From Eutrigla gurnardus (Eukaryota; Chordata; Actinopteri; Perciformes; Triglidae): a DNA stretch of 64,000 nt. Of the stretch, positions 10,792 through 23,399 are shown one piece after another (within the stretch, counting starts at the first letter, position 1; each line of letters starts with the position of its first letter). Both the position numbers and the translations under genes were made by a program. The DNA lies in NCBI GenBank assembly GCA_963514095.1, contig OY741277.1, positions 12,147,137-12,211,136 of the forward strand, in the 5' to 3' direction. Under the pieces are notes generated by a model. It was not told the origin of the DNA, did not search any database, and saw only the letters and a list, made by a program, of their open reading frames with translations.

Positions 10792-10862
<71 letters not shown>
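10744..10862. repeat. (CA)n microsatellite, interrupted
   Basis: About 119 bp of CA units with a few CG interruptions near 10779-10796. Protein-like frames of Cys-Val through it are artefacts of the repeat. Confidence 0.98.
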
Positions 10863-10864
<2 letters not shown>

Positions 10865-12189
10865 GTGTTATGATACAATCAAATTAATAGAACAGAAATG
10901 GAAGAAAATACATGATATAACATAAAATGAAATACACTGATATAAGTAATGGAATGCAATGTAAATTAGAATAGTGTTGATATTTAACTACGTCATATAA
11001 AACTATGTCAATACCAGCAATAAATAACGGGGCAAGATGCAGGTCTCTTACTTTTAAACATTAGCTCCAGCATATGTTAAAAAAACAGTTGGTTTGACGG
11101 AGCCACAGAAGTCATTTTTGGTAAATTATTAACTATAATAAGACCTTACTGATTGTGATCCTGCAGTTAATTAGAGAGTTTAGAGGGGTGAGTCACAGGA
11201 TACAGTATCTATTCAAGATGTAAGTATCTCATCATTCAAAAATCTCTAATTAAATAGAACGTCAGGGTGTTAAAGCATTTTCTCTATGAATATTACTTAG
11301 AATCAATGAGGTGACCATAGGTCACCATGCGTTTTAATGGTGTTTTGAAGAGACATTTGTGATGAAAAATGTGCCTTTTTATGGAAATACTTTAGCAATA
11401 AATGAGACAGTGGGAGGAGAGGGGCAACTGTGAAAACCTACATAACAGGATCTGAGCCACATCAAATTTAAGTGACAATTGGATCAGCAGAATTCAGATT
11501 TACAGTTTTTCCTCAATAGCTTTGGCACAATTCTCAAATGATAATGAATATTTTCAAAACAATATGTGTAATCCTCCAAACCACTGGACAGGTTCACAAC
11601 AGATTTGGATTTCTTTGAAACACATTGCAAATGTTTTAGCACATACTATGCCCTATGTACAATTATCTACAATTTGCACGGTTGAATATATCTTGCTGAT
11701 CAAAACTGATTATCATGCTGTTGTTCTCTTCAAAATATGTAATTATTCCATTGTGTAAGTCATCACATGCAAACACTGCACTCATTACACAAACACCTTC
11801 AAAAGGTTCAAAACCTCCATGATGGCTCATTGAAATTTCTCAACAAATGGTGCAACATTTGCAGCTGTAATTGATGAAGCATACAGAAGATTAGGAAGCA
11901 TCTTTTTCTTTATTTCTTATTTTTATCCCTCCATGCCTTTTGCTGCTGCTATCAATGTCGTAGTATCTTGTTCTAGAAAATGAGACACAAACGAAATGGG
12001 AAAAAAAACTCCACAGATGACCTATAGAGTCACACAAAAGGGCAAGTCTCCCAGTCCCGATCAATACAGCCATAATCTCATCATCTTTAATATCAAACCT
12101 GACTGTGACTATCAACTGTCTGCATGTGAAGTCGGCAGAAAAGTCCAGTCCTCATGCAACCATGTGTCCTCTTCTCACACATGTCTGCT
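10863..12189. other. Intergenic, no gene recognised
   Basis: AT-rich sequence with no supported element. Confidence 0.5.
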
Positions 12190-12620
12190 CTACTATACCG
12201 CCATTTAGCACAATTAGGCCAATCTTAATTGTCTTCTTTCTTGTGGATACTGGTTGTCATGGAGACAGAGCAGCGTTACAGTACCTGATAACATGCTTCA
12301 GAGCCAAATTAGGTCTAATCAGGTTGACTGTCTCTTTGTCAGTCTGCGTTCCAATTTCTCGGCCCCTCTGCAGCGTAAAAGCATCAGCCTTTATTCATCA
12401 TCAGACACAACACTGAGCTAATAGGTAGCGCATATTAGCTCTACAGGTGCTTTTATCTGTTTGGTGAGATGAGATGGCTCGCAGATGAGATTGGGAGCAT
12501 TTCTAATGCGTCTCATTGGGTCTCGACATGGCAGCGTTTGAGCCGCCGGTGGGCAGCTAATGGCGCCTACAGTGCAAATGACAGCAACAGGGCTGGACCC
12601 TGAACTAGGAGGATGCAGGG
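12190..12620. promoter_or_regulatory. Candidate conserved non-coding element
   Basis: A low-repeat block containing AATTAGGCCAATCTTAATTG-type words, an imperfect RFX-like GTTGTCATGGAGAC (about 12254), repeated TTAGC/AATTAGG words and a GC-rich end. No open frame fits a protein. Called from texture only; cross-species alignment would decide. Confidence 0.35.
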
Positions 12621-14280
12621 TTGTGTGGTAATTTGAGGTATAATCCTGGGTAACGGTGGTTATCTTCTTACCGGGGTAGATCACCATGGTAACTTATGAT
12701 GCACACCTAAAAAACAAAGGTAGCAGAATGTCTTTAGTGTCTAGTTATAGGTAGACACAATACACACATAGACCACAATCGATGGTGAAGTGCTTCCTAA
12801 GTGCTCCATTATGTAGTGCACTAACCATGTTTTCCATATGGTGAGAACATCACACCATCATGAGTATGCGTTGGCCCTCTCACTGTGGGAAGCAGGACGA
12901 TGCTCCAGAGATTTCATACACAGTCTTATGGTGACCTCTGCAGGTTTAACTCTTATTTCTTATTCCGTGGGTAAATGGTGCCATGTGGGGTGTTCTTGTT
13001 TAGCAAAGATGTGACAGGCATAACAACGGGCAACATGCACTACTGTTGGATTAAAGGGGTAAATCAGGACGGGCAAGTTCCCATTAAGCACCTCAAGCAC
13101 ATACTTCTAGACTAGCCCCATGACTCTCTATTTGGCTGGGGAGACGAGGAGGAGTGATGTTTCAACAGCCGACAGTGAGCCGTGGAAAAGAGAATTATAT
13201 AACAGGAAAAGCGGTTAAATGCTTTAAATGGTTTCCTTTATTTTTGTAAAACTCTTTATGCTTGGAGTTCAGTGCCTGTGTGACATATTTTGTCACACAG
13301 AGCTGCTAGAATCACTGACCCTTCTATTTATGCTGTAAACGTCATACTCACTGAATGGAGACTTTAATGTGGAAATTAAAGTATCCGCATATAAAAATAC
13401 CAAAACACCAATACAATTACAGATTGTGCTACCCACTACATCACCAAGCAGCCCTACCTTGTAATCTTACTTGCTAATTTATTCAGGGAGCAACTGTAAT
13501 GCTCACATTTCCCCACTTGATGGCAGCATTGTATGCTTGCATGAGAGCATAAACTCCAATAAGAATGCCATCAAGACCATACTGGGGAATTTCACCATCG
13601 ATCCATGATTCTGTGTTTGCGATGATAGTGAAAAGAGACCTTTATTTCCATGAATATTGGCTTTTCCAACATTCATTTATCCATTCAGTAATTCATGTTT
13701 TAATGGTTATCTGTCTGTTGTCTGGTTTGATTCTCTGTAAATCTGCTTGTCTGGTCAGTTTTAATGTTTGATCAACTCCTTCCTACATGTTTCAACACAT
13801 GAACTGTTTCTACTAACTTCTATAGAAAGGTAAAAATAATGTCTTGATGAATTGTGTAATTTCCGTCCACTTTCACCTTGAGAAAGCATTGGGGAAATGA
13901 GCACGAAGAAATGTTGTATCTTGAAGCCCCGGTAAAAACACTGCCACAACTTCTTTTTCAGACAATCACACAATAATGCGAACGCCCCCAAAAGAAAGTT
14001 CCCCAGACTGTTTTTAGTCCTTGAGGAGTGCTCGTTTAGTTATTTCCTGTCGACTTGTTTTTGAAGAGTGGTCTTTGCTTTCTCCAAGATTAAAATTCAA
14101 TGAGGAAAAAACCCAATGGAGTGTAATAAGAAAAACAAAAATAGCCCTGCATTACCAGCCAGAAGGTATAGAACGCCATTTGTGTTTCATTATTTATGTG
14201 AAGCCATACACTTTTTTCTTTCTTCCCCTTTTTAAAGACATGTCCTTTCACCGTGTTGCTGGAATTATGCACTGCCTGTA
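12621..14280. other. Intergenic, with a SINE remnant and a CTCF-like word
   Basis: Contains a short SINE 5' fragment (13428-13453) and CCACTTGATGGCAG (13513-13526), which matches the CTCF core at 13 of 14 positions. Nothing else was recognised. Confidence 0.5.
13428..13453 (-). mobile_element. Remnant of a V-SINE tRNA-like head
   Basis: gtgctacccactacatcacc followed by aagcagcc closely matches the 5' end of the intact SINE at 9268-9294. Only the A-box side remains and no core or tail follows. Confidence 0.6.
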
Positions 14281-14770
14281 GTGGAGTTGCCACGCTTCGC
14301 TGCTTACTAAATCGACAACTCCCCCCATAGCCGAGCACTGTTCTCAAGCACATCACGCCAGGGCCCGTTTTGATGACATCATCATCGCTGTCACTCTCAT
14401 TGTGGAACGGACCCCTCAGGGTAGAAGGGTGTCACGGACTGCTGCACACCCATAACTGCCCGTCCGTTGCCCAGCGTAGAAGTATCCCCTATCAGAAGTC
14501 CCCGCAGTGTTGCTTTGCAGCGGCAGATTATACTTGATGACTTCATCTTAATCACATTCACTTTAATTTTCTTTTATCTCCACGGCGCCATGCCATGCTG
14601 GCTGCTAAACATTCCACAAGTGGCTGCACACAAGCCTCTCGGAGCATCTGGGTTTAAACACACGTCGACATGTGCACGCAAGTTTGCTTTTGTTCAGTCT
14701 GAGGGAAAACTTCCTTCCCCGATGCCACATGGTTAACGCTCCTCTTAAACGACTATAATCTAACAAATAA
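14281..14770. promoter_or_regulatory. Candidate conserved non-coding element
   Basis: A repeat-free block with mixed GC-rich stretches (acatcatcatcgctgtc, gtccgttgcccagcg), TAAT words and CACATG/CACGTC boxes. Overlapping open frames on both strands match no family, which argues for non-coding constraint rather than coding. Confidence 0.3.
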
Positions 14771-15580
14771 CTACGGCAGGCACCATAAACACAAATGCCA
14801 ACACTTAATATGAATAATGCATCCATGCAATAAAGTGCATTTGAGACTTTATAGATGTCTTGTAAATTTTTGTTCTTGAAACTGGGTTTGGGCACCATAA
14901 GTTGTTTATTGCTTATACATTTCCAAAAGGGAAAAGTTTGCGATTCCATTTCGAACAACTAACAAATCTTAAGCATGTTTAAAAAAAAGCATTAGAGGTA
15001 CAGACAGATTCAAAACACAAAGATCTATAAAGTTAAAAATAATATGGACCATAGAGAGTTAGTAACTGAACATCATTTTTCCGCCTTCGTAGAGTAACAT
15101 TTATTTTAAGTTTTCTTTAAATTAATTGTTAGAGGAAATATTCTGCGCCTTTAATCACACCAGTACGACGAATATCATCACTAATATCATGGAATTAACA
15201 GAACGTTAATGGTGGTTAAAGTGGAGCTTATGTTAAACATTTTGGGTAAAAAATAATAATTTGTGAAGCAAGTAAACTGTCGGATAAATGTAGAATTATA
15301 AAGTAGCATGGAATGAAAACATTGAGTAAATGTACTGATTACATTCAACCACTGCTTTAATTATTATTTAACATTTTTTAACATGGGTCACAGAATAACT
15401 TAGTAAATCACATCTGTATGGATGGTCCAAAGTGTAAAGCCAAGTGTATAAAACATGTGGTTTCATAATCATATGAAATAAATGTATTTTAACATGAATG
15501 TTCTTTATCTAAGGGGGTTATAAAAACATTTTCCACTGAGGATGAATAAAGTGCCAAACTGAACTTTCATCAGTTGCACC
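14771..15580. other. Intergenic, no gene recognised
   Basis: Plain AT-rich sequence. Confidence 0.5.
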
Positions 15581-15589
15581 AACGACTCA

Positions 15590-16400
15590 CTTTTTTGCAC
15601 TTTACCTGAAATGTTAACGAATGAGTCACCAGATGAGAAATGTCTACAGCAGAAAAAACCAAAGCCCTGAATGTACAGCTCTCTTGAAGTGAGCTGGGTC
15701 TCTTCACTCGTCTTTTGAACTCTTTTGACCTTGCTGTGACTCCAGACACACACTTGGAGAAACACGTTTTTCTCAGACATGGCAGCGGGCCAAAATAAAT
15801 AACCTGCCCTCAGAGTGTCGGCAGAACCGCAAGAAATCCAAAACCCCGAGACCCGGCCCGGCGTGCACTCACTCACGGGGCTATCAGCGAATGACTCGCT
15901 GAAATTTTAATTGTCCGAATGCATCATGTGGTCTGGAAACAGAATCAAATCAGGACGGATCATCCTCCCTTCTTTGACACCCGTCCAAAAGGAGAGTAGC
16001 ATTTTTGATTAGGGGTTTCATTTATTTATTTTAAGGTGGCTCTGATTTCAAGGTCGGGTTACACCAACTTGGGGGACAAACAGATGACATTGTATGGATA
16101 GGTAATTCAAGAGTCTGCATGCTTCGATCCTCACAGATAAGCGGGAGATAAGAGACAGGTGTCTTGTAGAATAGAGGACATCCATCTAGAAATTCAATCG
16201 CCGAAGCTCAGTCAAAAATGGTCTCCGCGAAATAAAGGGATTGATATCAATACCTTCCTTCAATTAAGGAGATCAGAATTTCACACGTGCCGACACGTCT
16301 CACAATCAAAGATGGATTTCTTTTTTTTTTATTTTCATCGCTATTTTTTATTCAACTTGATTTATAATGGATGCAATTAGAGACACTGACTTATTAGATG
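15590..16400. promoter_or_regulatory. Candidate conserved non-coding block
   Basis: Includes a GC-rich stretch (15780-15890), CCGACACGTCTC/CACGTG-like words, GATAAGcgggaGATAAG paired GATA sites (about 16135-16151) and terminal TTTATAATGGATGCAATTAG. No protein signature. Extent is uncertain. Confidence 0.35.
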
Positions 16401-16556
16401 TTTGTGTTAATGCGACTTGCTGGAAGTGAATGTGTGTGAGTGTTTTACTGCCTCCTGTCCTGTCTCACCATCCTATCGCCTGTCACCACACCAGTATTAC
16501 AGCTGTAAATGTGATTAAAGAAATACTAGAAGTAGACAGCTCTTGTACGCTGTAAC

Positions 16557-16579
16557 TGTGTGTGTGTGTGTGTGTGTGT
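16557..16579. repeat. (TG)n microsatellite
   Basis: About 11 TG units. Confidence 0.97.
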
Positions 16580-17039
16580 TGAAAATGAAGATGAGACAAT
16601 TCACTTTTTTTAACCGCAAAATCTCCCCGTTAAAAACTAAACCAGCGATCAGTTTTGATACTTTAAATTCTGACTTTGCAAATGGAGGGCTGTCTCTCCC
16701 CCCCCACCCCCCCTTCTCCATCCCATCTTTCTGAAAAGTAAAAAGCTCGCCGTCATCAAGGCTATCATCGAGTTGCTGAGGGGGCATTTTTAAATACACT
16801 GGGAGTCTCTGTGAGTGATGGGACTGCACGATGGTGAGCAAATATTGGAGAAAAAAAAAGGGTGATGAACATCTCTGACATTCAAGGTAAGGACATATGG
16901 TCAGGGGAAAAAAAAAATCAATGATATTCTACTCAGCAACCAATGAGGGACAAATGGAGGGAGACTTTCTGCAGAGTCACTAATGTTTTCAGAGCGGATG
17001 CAGATTTCTCTTTTTTGAATGTTGACGGCTAAAACACAC

Positions 17040-17350
17040 GGAGGTCAAAGAATAAAGAATAAGCTCCATAATTAAAATGGCGTGCAACATTATGATAATT
17101 AAATATGTCTATCAATGTATTATACAACCTTTATGCTGAGCATGAAAAGTGTGGCGGAATTTAATGTGCAAGCCCTTCAGGTTGTTATTAATCGTCCTGG
17201 CCATTAATAATTGGACAGTAAATATTCATTACAAGCCTCCATATCGTGACATAAAGGCTATGTCTGGCCAATTAAAAATGCATAAGGAGTAATGGGGCTT
17301 TATGAATAACTTAGCAGATGCCTCTCAAATGCTAGAGCATGGGAAAAGCA
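17040..17350. promoter_or_regulatory. Candidate homeodomain-rich conserved non-coding element
   Basis: Dense TAATTA/ATTAAT words: ccataattaaaatgg, gataattaaatatg, ttattaatcgtcctggccat, taataattgg, and ttatgaataac near the end. Repeat-free and without a usable frame. This is the texture of vertebrate developmental enhancers. Confidence 0.42.
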
Positions 17351-20300
17351 ACAAAGACTTAAACAATATGACAGTTTTCTATAGACAACATGTTCCTATG
17401 CTAGTGTAGGAAAAAAAATCTAAATCTGGAGGCTTTAACGAAGCACGGCAGCATGGATTCTTGTAGTTCTACACAAATATTCCATGAAAATAATTATGCA
17501 CACTGGTGAATTGCATTCTCAATATATATGCAGTGGAAACTGAGACACCACACACTGCATGTGAAAGTTTTTTTTTTTTAAATCAATAATGTAATGTGAA
17601 TTGTATTTGCTGTATAGCATTTATTTTTCATTTTTCATGCTTTCTGCTAATAATCCAAGCGTACTGTAGTTGCCCAGTAGATGTCAGGTTTGTATAAGAA
17701 AAGGTGTTAGTGACGCCTACACTTCCACGGTCACTCTCATCCTTTTTGCACTCACACCACACTGACCATCCCAGCAAATGTAATTTAAACTATGCTGTTC
17801 ATTCACCAAAGGTCACATAGATATAATAAATGTTGTATACAGCCTTTCTTGTCTATCTGCAACATCTTAATGGATACTGTAGGGAGATAGACACCTGACC
17901 AACCGCTGCTCTTTCCAATGAGTTTAGATTCTACAGTTTGTGTTTCAGAAGTGGCTGTAAGATGAGCTACTGTGTTACGTGTAAAACGTATAAAGTTGAA
18001 CGGACAAGATCATATAGTTGTAGCAATGGTAAACTCGGATAACTTATGGTATATTCGCTCTATGAGCGACAAAGTAAAATAGAGTGACCAGCTGCAGCTG
18101 AGTCGCTGTTAAGTAGCAGTGAGAGCAGGCTAGCAGCAAGAATACGTTTTTCTTCCAATTTTTAAATGTAACAGAACAGGAATTGTAGTGAGATGAAAAT
18201 GGAGGCTGAACAGTTCTGGCCTGTGTTTTGTAGCACGTCAGCTTGTAGCTTTATATCACTGGCCTCCAATGAAAACGACCTGAAGCCTGTTGCTAAACTA
18301 GCAACGTCCCCGATGTGAGAAGGCTGTATGTGAATAAAATAGATATTTTTGGTTGTTAATAGATTCATGCAGCTTTTCTAAAGTTGCTTCTCTTGTATTT
18401 GAAAAACCTACGTGATTCCAAAGTGGTGCTTAAATCAAGCCTGTGTATTCAGGTTTTAATTTGGGAGCACCAGATTACCATTTATCTGTGGAATATGTCA
18501 AACCCTTTTGACAAACATGTTTTTTTGACGGGCATTTGTTTATTTTCAGAACACTCAGCTGTCGTGCACACATGCCTCTTCACATGATTTTGAAAAGGCA
18601 TTGCTATGGCCACCTTGACTTGAGCGATAAGCCTAATGACTGCGACCAGATCACGGGATAAAAAAAACTTGTGTGTTTTAATCTTTTTTTTAAATTTTTA
18701 CAATTATAATGAATTCATCTGTAAAGTTTGACAACGTTGCTTTTCTCTCCTACCGCGACCTAAAAAGGATCCGTATGGTAACATGGCAAGTAGGGAATGA
18801 TGTAGAATAATCTGTCAGAGGAGTCACGCTCATAATGAAGCTAAATTAATTCAGAGCATTAATATAGCAGCAAGAAACACTATGCTATGTAAAGCTACAG
18901 TGGAGGAATGGCATCCTGGCTGGAGAATGAAGTCACTTTCCTTCTGTGTGATGTAATCTGAGCTGCTCTGTGTTTTGTTAGACGGTCCGACCATGCATTC
19001 ATGTTAGTGCACGTGAATATGTGCTCCACTAATCCCTGTTGCTCTTGCTTGGCGGTTACTGCTGATAATACGTTCCCGACCCGCGGTGTCATCAGGGTAA
19101 CGCCCACACTTCGTTTCCCCCCAGAGATGAACACTGTCAGCACTGTTCAGGCTGTACCGTTAGCTGCTAGCCGTCTTCCATGCTGAGAGCTGTGTGGAGG
19201 CAATCCCTCAATCTCAGATATACTATCATTTTTAAATTTGGCATCTTTAAAACATTGAGGTGGTTGCGATTTCCTTAGTCGCCACTTGGGGAAGAAAGCT
19301 ATAATGAGATACTGTTGTTTGTTTGAATAAAAGCTGAAAAGTGATCTCGGCAACAGAAAAGTGAGGAGTGAGCCCAGTGCAGACTCAAGCAGCCCAGACA
19401 TGGAGTAAATATTGAGACTGGTGTCGACCCAGTGTGCACGAAGCTTTGTGAGGACTAAGTCGAGGAGTGTGCATCATGTGCTGGCTGAGAATTCACTTGG
19501 AACAGGTGGTGCATCTGCTCAGCTCAACGTTTGCGTGGCTGCTGAAAACAAGCATCGACTGATCCAGAGACTTATTATAAGTATTGGTCCATTCTTGGAC
19601 TGTTCCATTGCAACAATGTCCAATTGAACATAACTTGTCTGGAATTGCTTCCCCCCCCCCTCCCCATTCTTTTCTAGTACTGAGCTTTTTTCTATTTCCA
19701 GGTACTACCAGAGCTCAGCGGAGATGTTATAGCTGTGCTGCACACTGCGGACAGTCATAGAGCCCCGGAGCAAACCAGCGGACATATATATCACTTGACT
19801 GTGTGTCAGGACGATTACTGGATAAAGATCACAATATGACACTTTTCCTTTTCTGTGCTGGCTCAGTGAACAGAAGGAAAGCTCCTGCAGCTCAGCATGC
19901 CCCTGTCCAGGATATTGATCACAGATCTCAGACCTAAGACCTCTCAAGCCTGTGAGGGAAAAATCATTTCGCCTTTTTCATTGTTAGAACATCACACTTT
20001 TCTCATTTGGGGAAACACACATCGTAAAAGAATTATCATTTATTTCTAATAATTCTAATTTCTAAAAGAACGGTTCCTCATTTATTTGGTGTCTCGCTCC
20101 TTGCAGTACATTTTTATGATGCATCACCAGCTTAACAGCAGTTCTTATCAGGGATTTGCGGTGTATGTATGACAATATCATACCAAATCTTTGTGTAGAA
20201 CTAAAGCACATTTTCTTAAGGCCTCTTCAGAGTGTTTTGCCTTCATGCAGTTGACTACTGTGAGAAACATTTTTCATCTTGCTCCTTGATTCACGGATTT

Positions 20301-21179
20301 TATAGAAACAAACACTCACTGTCACTCAAATAAAACACAAATCTACAAAAGTGGAACACTATGCAGCTGAAAAAAAACTCAGATGGACCAGTGAAATTCT
20401 TTGTTGGAACTGATGCCATAAAAAAATATTCTGCATAATAATTAGCCATGTGCTTCTGTTTGTTGCACAAGGAATTTGTATTTTCGGAACAATGGGCCTT
20501 CGGAAAATGGATAAAGGAATGCTGGACAAATGGGCTTCTTTCAGTCCAGTGGGACATTTTTTGGACTGGTCATGTAGCTCATACACACCTGCTAACGTTA
20601 TGTTGGTTAGGGAATGGGACAGCTAACATTAGTGTTAGCTTCATCAAGAAATAGTGTCTCAATACTGACTTCTCTACTTTGTCTGTGGCACTCATTCCCA
20701 AACCCATTTGTTTAAGATGAAGATGTAAATCTTTAAAAATGGGTCACATGTGTGCAAACATTCCTCATCAATAATTAATAGTTTGTTCTGGTCTTTTGAC
20801 AGCTGATTAGCTGTGGATTAACAACGGACAAGATCAGTGCCATACAGTAACTATTTAAGTTCAGCTATGTAGTTGCTCTAGCACTAGAGTAAGCTAAATA
20901 CATTTGTGGAAATTTAGAAAAACACAGAATATCATCAGTCATCAAGCTTCATTTCCTCTGTTGTACACTCTCCTTTGCCTCCTTTACCCTATAGAGGTGT
21001 TATATATTTTTTCCTTTTCTTTCAATGTTATTTTTCTTGGCTGTGCTAAAGGGGGGGGAGCAGACACAATGACCCTTAATCTGTTCTATCCTTTTCTAGA
21101 AAGGCCAGAAACGAATCAATAGCGCAAACAAAAGCATTTTTATATGCACTTATTAGGTCATAAGCTACAGTATGCCACA
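17351..21179. other. Intergenic, no gene recognised
   Basis: Mostly AT-rich sequence. There are fragments with 'gctaac/gttagc' words (about 19155-19170 and 20590-20640), typical of degraded percomorph repeats, and a C tract at about 19650. No exon is supported. Confidence 0.45.
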
Positions 21180-21560
21180 CTTCATTTCAGCAACAGCTGA
21201 GACCTCCAGTGGGGCCGGCCCTCCCCCAGCCACTGTCCCCGCAGGGACATTATGGGAATCGTAAATAATACGTGCTAATGAGATATGAATTGATTACGTG
21301 GGGAAAAGCTTGACGTTCTCAATCCATCACCCTAAATGATGTTTAACAATAGATTACCAGCCAATAATTCCTCCAATATGAGATTAAATAAAATAGCAGG
21401 GCAGTTCTCAGCAGACTACCGCCGCCTCCCTCTCCTCCCATTTTCCAGCGGGTGGAAATAAATCTGCTCAATTACTGTACCATCAATCCGTTTTTCACCG
21501 CTAAGGACATTATTATTTCATTTAGAGGTTGTTCATGCATCATAGATTATTTCATTTTAC
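21180..21560. promoter_or_regulatory. Candidate conserved non-coding element
   Basis: A CAACAGCTGA E-box, then taaataatacgtgctaatga, gaattgattacgtgg, gtttaacaatagattacc, ccaataattcc and a second cluster (caattactg, ccatcaatccg, attatttcattt). The mix of E-box, homeodomain and SOX-like sites in repeat-free sequence suggests an enhancer. Confidence 0.42.
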
Positions 21561-22489
21561 TCAGTCAATACGGAGAAGTGCAGTATTTTATGTGATCCAC
21601 TGGGGCTTATGGTGAAGTGGGATTTTAATGGAGTATACACGGCTCAGGAAGGGGAGGCCTGCTGTAAACGGGGAAGACGTGGTTATCACCTGGGCGCAGT
21701 TAGAAAAAACCCAGATGTATATATTACATACTCACATATTCTGTTTTTCGGGAGAATATATACATTTGCGCCACGCTATCCTCAGGCACCTGACAGACAA
21801 TGAGAAAAGGGTTCTCCTTCAAACCTGTGATCAATTGAAACCACATTAGCTGTGCCTATAAGATGATTTGGAACATCACTTCAATCCCAAAGAACAATGA
21901 AAATTGGATAACACACATGCTCACTGGGCTCTAACTTAGCTGCAAATCATGTTACGGTTTTCAGTGAAGCCAAAGTTGTGATTGGTTATTTCTCCTTTAA
22001 CTGCATCAGGTCGTACCTCTGAGGGTTTGCTTGTGATGATCTGTGTTAATGTGTGTTCTTATCGCTTTTCTGTGGCTCAAAGACACTCGGGCCTGGAAAC
22101 AAACAAAGAGAATGGAGTTGAGCAGAGGACGGGAGTAGTTGGGAGTGGAATTCCAAATAAAAGGTTTTGATTGTTGGTTGTTGTCTTCACTTGGGCTCCA
22201 AAATACGGCGTTTCTGCTTAGGTCCAGAGCAACCATTCAGAATACAGAGAGATTTTAAATCTTGCCTTTATCTCAGGAGTGCAATGCTGCTGACTGGTTG
22301 GCTGGTCCAGTGATTTTTCCTCTCCTTGGTGACCTGTCTCTTTAACCGCTGCTGTCCCATCATACAACAGACGTCTGAACTGCTGTGTAGCTCTGAAATT
22401 GTCTCTTAGAAGTTTGTTGCATTGTGTTGCCTAATGAGATAAATGAAAAACTTTGGTTCTAATTGCATAATCAGTTCAGATGGCAATGG
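21561..22489. other. Intergenic, no gene recognised
   Basis: No feature supported. Confidence 0.5.
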
Positions 22490-23010
22490 TTCGACTGGTC
22501 TACTTTGGTCCAGACTGAATTATCTCAACAACTACAGTATGACATGGATTGGCATTTTTTACAGAGATTCCTGGTCTCCAGAGGCTTAAGCCGGCTGAAT
22601 TTGATGATTCCCTGACATTTCAAATTATAAATTGCCATGAATGTGGTGCAGACATTCATGGTCCCCTGAAGATGAGATATCTTTGGTTATCCAACAACAA
22701 TTAGATGAATTGGCTTTACTTTTTGTAAAGACTTTCATGTTCCCCTCAGGATGAATTGGAGTAACTTTGGTGATCCCTTTACTGTTCTTCCAGTGTCATT
22801 ATAAAATAAAAGTTTTTACCTTGGTTTATCGCCAAATTTGTTCAAAACCTAAGACCTTCCTATTAACCTTAGCTACTTAGCTGTTTTTGGTACTTACTAC
22901 CAAATGTTAGCATACTTACTCGGATTGGAAACAACATATCGGCTAAATAGCAGATTAGGGTCATCGTGAGCATGATAATGTGCTGATGTTAGCATGTAGC
23001 TCATAAGGTG
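22490..23010 (+). repeat. Percomorph interspersed repeat ('AGACATTCATGGTCCCC ... GATGTTAGCATGTAGCTC' family)
   Basis: Contains in order tatctcaacaacta, ggattggcatttt, agacattcatggtcccc, ttcatgttcccctcaggatg, taactttggtgatccc, aaatgttagcat, and gtgctgatgttagcatg with tagctc. These are ordered landmarks of a very abundant percomorph repeat that includes an internal partial duplication. The copy is diverged. Confidence 0.75.
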
Positions 23011-23399
23011 GGAGAGGTAGTGATTGGGTCGAAGGCTACCACACACCAGGAAGCAGATCATCAACAAGAAGACGGGGCAATTCAGTAATTCTGGAGATTT
23101 GTGGGTGCATGTTTGTGGAGCCTGAAGCAAGAGATATGCAGCGGACCTAAGTCTTAATAAAATATGGTTTAGAAGAAAGATACTCTGTGTATAATCCATC
23201 CATAATGTTCTTTAGAAAATAACCCCCCCTTCCCCACAGAGAGCACACTGCAGTTTATCTCAAGCATCAACCCTTCTCTGATTCTTACATCTTTTATCTA
23301 GAAGTCCTACCCATCATGCCTGAGTCCCTTTATACCCCGGCTTTGTAGGATCCCTCCTCATCCCTTTCCATCCTGTCTTCCCAGTGCCCATTCAATCCA

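Noticed and set aside
10744..10862. Cys-Val repeat protein frames
   Set aside because: Products of the (CA)n microsatellite read in six frames.
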